This document shows, in pieces, positions 21,846 through 31,525 of a stretch of DNA of 64,000 bases. How positions within the stretch are numbered: the stretch's first letter is position 1; every line of letters begins with the position of its first letter. Origin of the DNA: Chiridota heheva (Eukaryota; Echinodermata; Holothuroidea; Apodida; Chiridotidae); contig JAIGNY010000711.1 of the NCBI GenBank assembly GCA_020152595.1, forward strand, positions 343,501 through 407,500, written 5' to 3'. The position numbers and the translations under genes are program-made. Under the pieces are notes generated by a model. That model was not told where the DNA came from. It saw nothing but the letters and a program-made list of their open reading frames with translations, and made no database searches.

Positions 21846-23578
21846 AAGAATTTCAAGTCATTTCTGAAAGTGGGACCCAAATTGATAGCAGTGATAGCTC
21901 CGTTACAACTGGGGCTGGGGGTTCAAATGCACCATCACTTTCGATCAAGGTTTTTGATAGACAGTCTGTCTGCCATGGGCTATTGCTCCTCATATAGTGA
22001 AGTGCAAAGGTTTGAGGAAAACGCCGCTTCTTCAGTGGCTCCTGATGTTTTAGGTGAGGACAAAGTTATGCATGATATGATGCTTTTATTTGCCGCGGAT
22101 AACGTTGACTACAACATAGTGACCTTGGATGGAAAGGGAACATTTCATGGTATGGGGATGGTAGCAGCCATAACACCAGGCACACGAACCAGTCACACTA
22201 TTCCGAGGAGAAAGATGTCGGACTTGAACATAGTTGATCAGACGAAGATTGAGATCAAGGATTACCGCTTCCCAAAGAACACTCTTCGTAGCATTAAGTT
22301 TACGTCTCTGCCACTTTTGAATGTTGTTGATCATAAGATTGATGTATTGTGGGAGATGTCCTTCCGCTTCAAGCAAACACTACCAAATTGGCAAGGAGTG
22401 ATGCACCTGCTACACAAGGACTGTCTCCACCCTGGACAATCATCAGTGTTGTTCCTACCAATAATTGACATAAACCCTGGAGATAAGACATGTATCTTCT
22501 CTACACTCGACTATATATGTGCTCTTGCTTCCAAGCACAGTGTCCCACCAATTGTAACCTTTGATCAGCCACTCTTTTGGAAAGCTTTTGGGATTATAAA
22601 TGAAGTTTAAGATGGTAGTCCACTCAGAGATGTTATTTTCTTATTGGGGAGCTTTCATACTTTCATGAATTTGTTGGGGGCTATAAGAACACTCATGGAT
22701 GGAAGTGGACTAAGGGAAATTCTGGAGACAGTGTATGGTGAAAACGCTGTAACTCATATGATGAGTGGCAAAGCTGTGCATCGTGCATTTCGTGGACATC
22801 TTCTTGTTAAGCAGTGTCTCACGCATCAGATAGTGACCAAGGTAATTGTAGCCGATCCAAGTTTTGAAGATCTACTTAAAGAGCTGGAGAGATTGTATAC
22901 TCAAAAGGAGACTGCTAAAATAAGTTTAGATGCACTGCTGAAAGCAGACTGTATGGAAAGAATTTCCATACTCTCACTTCAAGAGAGTGTGAATTATCCA
23001 ACAACTCAAAAACAAGCAAATTGTGGATTAACTATCAACGAATGTTGGGAGTTGCACAGAAGCTTATCAAGGCTGATCGCACAGGGTCATGGCAAATGCA
23101 TCTCTATGCTATATATGACTGTTTGCCAATATTTGCTGCTGCTGAATACCCTAACTATCTAAAGTCTGCTTATCTTTACTTACAGAAGATGAGGGATCTT
23201 AAAAGTGGAAAGTCCCCAGTGTTTCAGAAATTCAAAAATGGATTCCATGTTATTCGACGCAGCAAAAAATACTGGGCTGGCCTTAGTCCTGACTTGGTGA
23301 TCGAGCAGACACTAATGCGGTCGCTTAAAAGCACCGGTGGGCTAACAAGAGGAAGTGGCATGTCAGACCATCAGAGGCCCGTTTGGACAATGTCTGCCCC
23401 TGTATCTTCCGCCTACAACTACGCCATGCATGAATTCTGTCAGACATCATATGCAACAAGTAAACAGCACAAGGAGGCATCTGCTTCTCGTATGGACAGG
23501 GATATGAGAGACTTAGACAAATTTGCGATGAAGCTTGATGATGTTAAAATCTATATTGCAATGAACACGAATAGTTGA
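21846..23578 (+). pseudogene. Uncharacterised invertebrate multicopy protein, broken into three frames
   Basis: I recognise this as a large family seen in many marine invertebrates and some fish, usually left as hypothetical; I know no established function. Frame one (open from 21846, first ATG at 21927, stop at 22610) has GLGVQMHHHFRSRFLIDSL, CSSYSEVQRFE, the hallmark NIVTLDGKGTFHGMGMVAA, DINPGDKTCIFSTL and VTFDQPLFWKA. Frame two (22611-23010) resumes LGSFHTFMNLLGAI, DGSGLREILETVYGENAV and SGKAVHRAFRGHLLV. A frameshift near 23010 leads to frame three with WINYQRML, IKADRTGSWQMHLYAIYD, HVIRRSKKYWAGLSPDLVIE and QTLMRSLKSTGGLTRGSGM, ending at 23578. Conserved Asp residues in the LDG, DINPGD and FDQPL motifs could be catalytic, but that is only a guess. 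Both N- and C-termini look shorter than in intact relatives. Confidence 0.7.
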
Positions 23579-23654
23579 CAAATAGTTAGCCACTAAAACC
23601 ACAGCTCATCCAGGGCATCACAGTGAAAGAGTCATGATATTAAGAAAAATACAT

Positions 23655-23715
23655 GACATAATGACGTCATAGATGACGTCATAGATGACACTATCACAGC
23701 ATAACGTCACACAGG
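23655..23715 (-). repeat. Right subterminal TGACGTCA motif cluster
   Basis: AATGACGTCATAGATGACGT, a further GATGAC and ATAACGTCAC occur within 60 bases, mirroring the cluster at 21700-21775. Confidence 0.65.
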
Positions 23716-23809
23716 TACATTGGTCAGATTGAAATATTAACAATCATGTAAGATACTGATGCCTTAAAGTTGATTTCATACTTAAAGATGCCAGAAACCG
23801 TATGCTAAT

Positions 23810-23995
23810 CATTGAAATTAAGCATTTTATTACATTTTGGCAGCCATTTTGTATGAGGTCATATTTAGACCCTTTCCGGTGGTCAGATTTTTGCCAACTT
23901 TTAGTATGTTAATCTCCAGGTCAAATAGTACCGAAAAATGCAAAAAAAACCTTTTCTTGCAATTTTTTTGGGGTTACGTGGTATATTGACTCTAC
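23810..23995 (-). repeat. Right terminal inverted repeat of the 21401-23995 element
   Basis: Inverted partner of 21401-21590; ends TTGACTCTAC followed by TA. Confidence 0.85.
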
Positions 23996-23997
23996 TA

Positions 23998-25920
23998 ATA
24001 ATACAATGTACTTACTACTCCGTCTGTTCGTCAGGCCGAAAACATGGTTAACCACTTTCTTCTAACTCCTTTTTTTTTTGGCTTTACTTTTTTCCTCTTT
24101 CTTCCTTTCTTGTTTCTTTCCTTTTTTCCCCTTTTTCTTCTCCCTTTTCATTTTTGCCGACAAGCATGTTAAATTTGCCGACGTCCACAAAGTTTTTTTG
24201 GGGGGAAGGTGCGGCACCCCCTCAACCCCTTTACCTACGCCCCTGCAGGTCCCTGATTGAACAAACTTTCTTTTCTGCGTTCTGTCCTGAGAAGCTCTCA
24301 TATTATTGTATATGGGTGTGGATTTCTTAGTTTCATGAAAGAAAGTTCACGAAGACGTCATTGCGGATCGGATCGGTCAATAGATGACGTCATTCAGATA
24401 GCGATATGATAATCAAAACAACAACGAATTCCATTCACGTTAGCCTGTTTTGAAAATCGCGAGTCGTTTCTGCGAAGAAAACATCCGTTAGTGTTACTGT
24501 CAGAGGTTTTCGATCCATGTTGTTAAGAAGAAACATTACAGGATTTAATTAAAATTTTGCTCAGGGAAAGTTCAGATTACAAAAGGTGAGAACTTTCATT
24601 TGAAATATATTTCGTGTAATTAGGCCTAGCGTACCTTGCAAGGCACACTACTGTTGACAATGTTGTGTTACTAATACTGTTACCGTACGTTTTACAAGTT
24701 AGTCCTAGGCCTACACAATTAAATTTCATTTGGATTAAAATATTTCGTGTAATTAGTGTACCTTGCAAGACACCACTGTTGTGTATAGTATTACCGTACT
24801 CTTTTACACATACACAGACTGCAGTCGGGCAGTAATGCGAGATTAGAGTTCCACATACTGACCAGCAAACAGAGTTAGGCAGCCATAATCGCTGTTTCAT
24901 TCTTTCTGAATATTTTCATCTTTCTTTATTGTTATGTTTGTCTTATCATTTTTTCTTTTCCTTTTAAATCTGTGCAGTCATTTAAAAAAAAAAGGTTGTA
25001 TTACACAGGAGGCCACAGTGTAAAGTTTGTTTTCTCCACACCGGTGACCCAGGTCACAGGGTGCCAGACTGGAATGTTTTCATTTTGCGTAGGCAAGTGA
25101 CCCAGGTTTTTTAGTCGATGCTTGGCCCAGGATGGCTAAATTGCACAGAAGACTACACGGTTGAATGTGCGCACGGGCTTTGTGTTTAATAGTACTAATA
25201 TAGTTTAGTTAGGCCAATTTGCTTCACATGCACGGCCAGGTCTATGGCCAGAAAGTTGTGTGTGGGCCAGGTGCCAAACCGTGGAGCAAGCTGCGCAGGC
25301 CAGATGTGTGCAAGGCACTCTCCAGCCTGGCCAGAGTGCATTCCATGTAAAACCTAGTTATTATACACATCCCTCAGTATGGATTGACATCGGGATTGCT
25401 GTACAAGGATTGTTATAGATTACAGTAGATACAATTCCTATGGTTTTTTAAAATTCACATGTAGAAAATTGATGATTGAAAAATGACTTACTTCTGACAA
25501 CATTTTTTCTGTTCATATAATTTTATTAAATAGTTTTGGTGAAAAAAAAACTGTGCGAAAACAAATTAAAAAAAACATCAAGAAATGTTTAGATTATATA
25601 ATTGTACTTTATAACATAAATATTATCTTAATTTTTCCTCAAATAATCTAAAACATATTACCCTTGCCAAAATGTTATAGCCCCGGTGGCTGTGTTTTGA
25701 ACTTTGATTGTACTTTAGAGAGCTCGTCAGACGATTTTAACGGAAAGAAAAGTAGTCCAAAATTCTTTGATAAAAGTAACTGAAATCACTTTAAAAACAG
25801 TTTTCGAACACATGGATGGGCTTCAAACATCGATTTTAATCATTGTGGGCGAAAAAAGAAAGAAAAATGGTTTGGTTTTGATAAAGATCTTAAAACTGAG
25901 ATTTTCCTATACTTTTAACA
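23998..25920. other. Intergenic; partial tandem duplication at about 24606-24810
   Basis: TATTTCGTGTAATTAG, then TACCTTGCAAG, then CACTACTGTTG occurs twice, about 135 bases apart. Further TGACGTCAT motifs occur at 24355 and 24383. No gene supported. Confidence 0.5.
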
Positions 25921-26045
25921 CCTCGCTTAAAACAGTACAGAAGGGTATAGGATTTAGTACCTTGGACAGCCAGCCATCACTAACGGCAGCCATACTAACA
26001 CGGCTGGCATCAGTCCAACGGTACTACGTGGAGTACTAGTAAAAC
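25921..26045 (+). repeat. Dispersed repeat H, copy 1
   Basis: Shares AAAACAGNACAGNAGGGTAT, then CAGCCATCACTANCGGCAGC and GGAGTACTAGT with 35240-35352, the sequence immediately right of minisatellite 2. Confidence 0.65.
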
Positions 26046-27471
26046 CGACGCCAAAGTTACAAAGCCTTTGCTTTCATACACCCAAGACAGTCATAAGCAG
26101 CAAGTTACTAGTACTATGACAAGGCTCACTAAGTCTTGTTATTATTTTGCTTAAACAATACTTCCTGCGGTGACAATAACTTTTAATTGTAAAAGAACGT
26201 GATTGGCTAACAGTAGCTGTGGGGAACCTAATTTCATGCACTTAGGAAAGAAAATAGCGAAAATTTTATAAACAAATAAGAACTTGCCTTTAAAAATTCT
26301 TTGATGGTATCGCTTAACTTCTCATCTTTGTAACGGTGATGAATAAAGAAGAAACTTTTTGATGAAAAAGTAAAGCGATAACAAATTATAACAAAACTTG
26401 AGCGTGTTCGTTTAAGTTTGAGGTTCTCCTAATTTCCTGCATCTGATGGCTTTTGCTTTTATCCCTTAGGAAAACTTGAAGTTTCTTTAAAACAGTATGC
26501 AAAATGTTATTTTCAAACACTTAACGTATATAAAACATTGAAACACCAAAAAAGAAAGATTAAAAATCACTCTTCTAAATCTTTACAATGGGGACAAGAA
26601 AAATTTGCTCTTCGACACATCACCAACAGCAGAGGTTGCGTTATAATTTTTTGCCTGGCGTATTTGGTTACGACAAGCCCTTGAAGTTCAATGTATTTTG
26701 TAAATTTGCCGTCGTATGTACAGGCCATTGCAAAATGTACAGAGCATTGCGCGCTAGCGAAGCATGCAAGTAATTGTTAACACACACACTTGTGTAGGCC
26801 TGCCTCGCTAAAGTGAATGAAAATTGCGCTTAAAAAACCGAAAACATTAAAAAATCAGACTATTATTATCATGAAAATATTAAGGAAAAGTTCATACCCA
26901 ATCCTTGTATAATTTTGATTGTTGAATCATCAAAATTTGGGTTATCAATCCCAAAATAAACTAGAAAATACTTTTGTTTATCGTATCCAAACTTTCATGA
27001 GGTTTTAGTGAACTTTGACCAATTGTCAACGATAATATACCATTCATATCTTAAACCCGCCTCCTTCCTTACAGTATAGTAACTTGACATGCAGATTGTG
27101 ATCACTTCACAGATACACGATCAACACAATACAGGAGGAAAGTTAAATCCTAGCTAATAATATTGTGCCAATTGACAGCCTGCATTCAAAACAACATAAC
27201 AACTTTCAAGTACACTGTAGAGTGTACGTACATCATGCATAGGGTCTATGTATTAGCCTATATGTGTTTATGACAGCACTACGAGCATGTTGAATCATTA
27301 GGCTGTTAGTCTCGTAGTTGTGTCATTTTTGTTTTATTTATGAGTAATTCAAAATCATTTTTGTGTGAAATAAAAGTTTAAATCGCACGCTAGAGGTAAG
27401 ATGTTCATGATTTGTATTTACAGTATGTTAATGAAAAACTCTGGTGTAAAATTCCACATGCTATATCTAAA
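26046..27471. other. Intergenic, no recognisable feature
   Basis: AT-rich sequence with short chance frames only. Confidence 0.5.
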
Positions 27472-27504
27472 TCTTACGACACGGGTACAACCCGTGTCGT
27501 AAGA
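27472..27504. repeat. Perfect 15-bp inverted repeat with 3-base loop
   Basis: TCTTACGACACGGGT, spacer ACA, then ACCCGTGTCGTAAGA. The arms match at every position, which is unusual in this AT-rich setting. It lies about 80 bases from the end of the Tigger-like remnant. A hairpin is predicted; no function is evident. Confidence 0.85.
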
Positions 27505-27582
27505 AATTTTAGTCATGGGGTAATATACGACAAATTTGTTGTTAACGCAATCTCTGACCAACAGCATCATCAACACAAAATT

Positions 27583-28996
27583 CTATGTGGACCCTATGAT
27601 CACATCCAATGTTGGTACATTTACCCCCAGTCCAAAAATGTATTCCTTCTTTGTAAAATAGTCCACAGTTCTGGAGGTGAAATTCTTACAAATACAACAA
27701 TTGTCATTTTCTCCACTGCTTTGATTGTTTTCATATGAAATGCTTACTTTTCCAGATGGGCCTGCCTGATTACTTGTGGTTTCATCCATTGGCACATTCT
27801 CTTTCATCTTACTTTTCCCCCTTTCCTTGATTTCCTTTTCCCGTATTTCCTTTTCCCTTTCCAAATTCTTTTGCTTTTCTTTGTTTGTCCAGTTTTTCAT
27901 GTTTTGTTAATAAGTCTGTTATTGTCTCTGCTACAGAGAAGCTTTGAGCTATGCTTTCATCTTTTCAGTAATTTGCTTCTTTTTCTTTGTTGCCAAACTT
28001 CTTGGATTTGTTAAGTTTAAAATCTCCCTAGCCACTTTTTTATCTTTTCTTTTCCTCTCCCTGTCCTCTTTTTCTTTCTCTTTTTTTTGTTCTTCCTTTT
28101 TTTATTTTCAACACAATTCTCTCCTCAGTGATGATTACTCCCCCTGGATGATACTACCAATAGCTGCTTTTGGTGGTTCTACTGTTGGCATTCTTACCCT
28201 TAAGAAATTCAGCAACAAGTGCAGGAGGGGTAGGGGTCTTTTATATTTTCTTGGTTTTGGTTCTGTTGATGGAGCCAAATTCTTTGCCATTTGAAATGCA
28301 GTGTTGTTGACCTTTTGCCTGTCGACCTTTTGCTTGTCTAAAGGGTGAATTACTGTTTTTCTGAATGACGAAATTGAATTAACCGGGCTGAATGCTCTTA
28401 TGTAAGATTTGGAAATAAATTCTGACATTTGATACCGGCTGATTTGGCCTGGATGTTGTCTCAAAATAGTTTGGCACTCGTAGTTATAAAATGTTTTCAG
28501 GGGCTTGAAAACTTCTACATTCAGTGGCTGAAGAATGTGACAGATATGTGGTGAGTGACAAGACCAATAAAACAATTTTCTTTGAAAGTGCAAAATCAAT
28601 ACGTGGAATAGTAATGTGCGATTTGTGGCCATCATAGAGAAAAAGAATGTGTTGATCTGGTGGTCTTTCTGGAATAAAATTTGAAATGTGAGTGTCAAAA
28701 TAATCCATAAAGATACTTTATTGCTCCGGCTGGCCACTTTTGCTCATACAGAATGAGCTTCCAGGCAATGCCCCCTCTTTAAGTCCTTTATTGAGCCTCT
28801 TCCTATTGAAAATAAAATTAGGAGGGACAGCATTGCCCAAACATATCCTATCACAGTCATTGTTTCCCCCTTCTCCGAAGTGATGCAGTTGAGTTTCTTC
28901 TGGGGGTAACAAAGAGAGTCCGCTTGTGCTCGGGTTGAAACCAGATTCATCGGATGTTATTATTATTTTTTTACATTGCTCCCTCCCTACGTGCAT
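27583..28996 (-). pseudogene. Tigger/pogo-type DDE transposase remnant
   Basis: DDE transposases of the pogo/Tigger group cut and rejoin the element ends. Reading right to left, the first block has the first Asp in TSDESGFNPSTS, then CLGNAVPPNFIFNRKRLNKG and EGALPGSS. A frameshift near 28720 leads to LFLYDGHKSHIT with the second Asp. Another frame carries CHILQPLNVEVFKPLKTF, where the usual third catalytic Asp (LQPLD) is Asn, and SYIRAFSPVNSISSFRKT. A final frame at 27583-27900 has a Lys/Glu-rich stretch and NCCICKNF, the start of the C-terminal zinc-binding segment of some relatives. The N-terminal DNA-binding region is missing. Frameshifts and the Asp-to-Asn change make it inactive. Confidence 0.8.
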
Positions 28997-29134
28997 TCTA
29001 CCTCTTTCATAATGGCTGCCATTGCATTGTTAGTCAAGGGTTTTTAATTAAATTTTTTGAAGGGCCATCATTTCGCAACAGCTTCTGGCCATGGGCCAAT
29101 CCGCGTGGCAAAACCAGTGTCATGTGACAAACAA

Positions 29135-29535
29135 AGGGAGGCAGGTAGCTCAGACGGCTGAGCGTACGACTGAGATGGTGAAGGCCTCAGGTTCGAGCCC
29201 ATTGGCGATTTAACCAGCAATTTTCCACAGATACGCAGAACGATATATACCAACATCAAGCACAGAGGTTTGTCTTCTGCATCACACCTTCCCCACCCGA
29301 CTATTGTGAAAAGTAGCCAATGGTTAGGTGGCGCTCACTGTCCTTCGGAGGGGACATAAGGCTGTCAGTCCCGATAATAAGAGTTTCACCTCCTGCCTGG
29401 TTTTCTGAACACTTTTCGAAAAAAGCAGGGTGTTAACCCGGTGCTGAAAGCAAGTCATTGTATTGTGACTTAGGTGTGCTTTCCCTGGCATATGCCTTAA
29501 AATGAAATACAATAACTACAAATACAAAACCTGTC
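29135..29535 (+). mobile_element. tRNA-derived SINE
   Basis: An RNA polymerase III A box TAGCTCAGACGG (29146-29157) and B box GGTTCGAGCCC (29190-29200) sit at tRNA-like spacing. They are followed by a non-tRNA body containing CTTCGGAGGGGACATAAGGC and GTCAGTCCCG, a segment familiar from invertebrate SINEs, and an A-rich end near 29500-29535. The acceptor ends do not pair, so this is not a functional tRNA gene. Confidence 0.8.
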
Positions 29536-29743
29536 AAAACAATCCCTGAATACAAACAAGTGAAGAACGTGCGCAATTAGAAGGATGTATGCCAGATGTC
29601 AGTGGTTCTCTTATCCACCTTCCTTTGACAAGCTGCGAGCCCAATTTATAGTGGAACTAAAGATAACATTTTATTTGATAAGCCATGATGTTTTAGTGAA
29701 CTGATCTGCCTAGGAAAAAAAACAAAAATAAACTAGTATTTTG

Positions 29744-30390
29744 TGATTTTTGGTTCGCATACGAACCTATGTAATGGTGATTACGTCCGTCCGGCCATTT
29801 GTCTGTCCAGCCGTCTGGCTGTCCGGCCGTCCACAGATTTGTCCTAAGATTTCCTCAGAAATGTTAAAGTTTTTTGAGAATTCTTCAGAAAATGTCAAAG
29901 TTTCTTCAGATATCCTTATGGAAGGTTAGAGTTTCCTTATAAAAGTTTTTCAGAGATACTTAAGACAGGATAAAAGACTAGTTTCCTTAAAAAGTCTACA
30001 AAACATTCGATATTTTCTTAGAAGATAAGTGTAAAATAATATAATTTTCCAATATTCTTTAGAGATCCTCAAGTCTCTCTTGTAGCACTTGAGATTTAAA
30101 ACCCTTAAAATTCTTTAAAATATTTGGGCACCAACAGTTGTATCAGGCATGATTATTAAACTCCACCTTTATTATTGTGTTCATTTGCATAACGTTGCTA
30201 CAGTATATGACCTGACAGACTTTTTTATTTAGTATACTTATTCAGGGAGTGTGACAGGATGTGATTGCATATGGACATAGGGAGGGATGCCATGCGGGAC
30301 ATGGATGGGGACCATGAGGGACATATGATATAATATTTACCATGTTGTATACACCAATGGCTATATCAGGCATAATTATTGACTCCACCT
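29744..30390 (+). repeat. Dispersed repeat A, copy 2
   Basis: Aligns with 5097-5715 and starts TGATTTTTGGTTCGCAT, here with the compact inverted repeat GGTTCGCATACGAACC. It adds extra CCGTCCGGCC-type units at 29785-29835. After the seed unit GGGAGGGATGCCATGCGGGA it starts again with TATCAGGCATAATTATTGAC. The LINE fragment at 30401 interrupts this second start. Confidence 0.75.
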
Positions 30391-30400
30391 TTATTTCTTT

Positions 30401-30980
30401 CTGGCAAACCTCATGGGACTCCCAAATTGATAGCAAACTCCACGTCATCCGGCCCACCATTCCGATCAAACCGTCCATCCACAACCTCTCTCGTGTCGAC
30501 AACGTTCATATTACCCATCTTAGAATAGGTCACACCTACCTCACTCACTCCCACCTCCTTATTGGCTCCCCAACCCCTCTGCAGCAATTGCCATTGCACC
30601 CTCACAATTCATCACGTTCTCCTTGCTTGCCCCCTGTACAACTTTCCCTGAACTTCCTTCGCTCCCCACAACTCAATTGCCGAGTTCTTCCAGAAAAACC
30701 CTCGGGATAAAAGTATCTCTTTCCTTCATTATGCTTCCCTCTACAACCATATTTAGTCCTCCTCTCCCACCTTTCTCTCTACTTTGTTTTTTCACCCATG
30801 CACCTCTTCTTCTATCGATCCCAGCTTTCTGACTTTTAGTTCTCGTATTTCTCTCAATCTCCCGCTGTTTTTTTTCCTTCCTACCTCTAGAATGATTTAA
30901 GCTCTGAGGCACAATTGGACCCTCGTTGTCGTAGTGCCGTTAAGTTCTCATCAAAAAAACCAACAAACAAACAAACAAAC
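30401..30980 (+). mobile_element. 5'-truncated Nimb-like LINE 3' end, copy 3
   Basis: Begins CTGGCAAACCTCATGGGACT, matching element 1 from about 3979, and encodes WDSQIDSKLHVI and HLRIGHTYLTHSHLLIGSP before frameshifts in the Cys/His region. It carries the shared 3' UTR and ends GTGCCGTTAAG plus a CAAA repeat. The truncation is typical of aborted reverse transcription. Confidence 0.85.
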
Positions 30981-31154
30981 TTGTCGTCATTTGAAAATGT
31001 ACATTATTTAAAAGTGGAATAAGTATATAGAATGTGCATAATATCTGAATTAAAATTTGCAGTGTCACAGATGATAACCAAAATAACAAATGATTAGGCT
31101 TGAAAAGAACTTAAAAGTTTAAAAATATCTGAAATATTGTTTTGAAGATTTTTT

Positions 31155-31255
31155 GTGAAAATTATTACTGTATACTCTGCCTTCATTATTTAATTTGACT
31201 GTTAATTTGCATAGAGTTGTTATATGAACTGACTTTTATTTATGTATGAGCACAA
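31155..31255 (+). repeat. Repeat A head fragment upstream of minisatellite 2
   Basis: CTCTGCCTTCATTATTTAAT, ATTTGCAT (31205-31212) and ATATGAACTGACTTTTATTT follow the order seen in repeat A. Minisatellite 2 starts about 270 bases downstream. Confidence 0.55.
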
Positions 31256-31525
31256 ACAAACAAACATAGTATGCAATTTACATTTGAAAAGGGTCATAAA
31301 CCATTGATTACTCATTTCTTTCTTTCAAGTACACAAGTAACTTCTACCAATGTACTACAGGTGGCCAGTTATTTAATCAGGAATTTTTTGTGTTCATTCA
31401 ACAATGTTATGTGCTTCTTTGACTAATTTCAGAAGTGTTCATTGCACTATTAGAATTAGCACTTAGAATTTAGAACTTGAATATAAGGACCTTAAAGAAC
31501 GACATGTAGGATGGTAATTGCCTAT

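Larger units (their letters stand above)
21401..23995 (+). mobile_element. TIR-bounded element carrying an uncharacterised protein family
   Basis: The left end GTAGAGTCAA and right end TTGACTCTAC are inverted. The match extends about 160-190 bases inward through CCCCAAAAAAATTGCAAGAA, AAAAGTTGGCA, CCGGAAAGGGT and TAAATATGA, in the same order at both ends. TA dinucleotides flank both sides (21399-21400 and 23996-23997), consistent with a TA target duplication. Inside lie subterminal GACGTCA clusters and the degraded ORFs at 21846-23578. I see no recognisable transposase from a named superfamily, so this is either an unclassified autonomous element or one that captured its cargo. Confidence 0.75.

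Noticed and set aside
25041-25060. Nuclear-receptor-like site TGACCCAGGTCA
   Set aside because: A single match of this length is expected by chance, and no gene is nearby.
27412-27738. 108-codon plus-strand ORF
   Set aside because: It spans the perfect hairpin and runs antisense to the Tigger-like remnant, so it is a chance frame.
29135-29210. Functional tRNA gene
   Set aside because: A and B boxes are present, but the acceptor and anticodon arms do not fold properly and the sequence continues into a SINE body.
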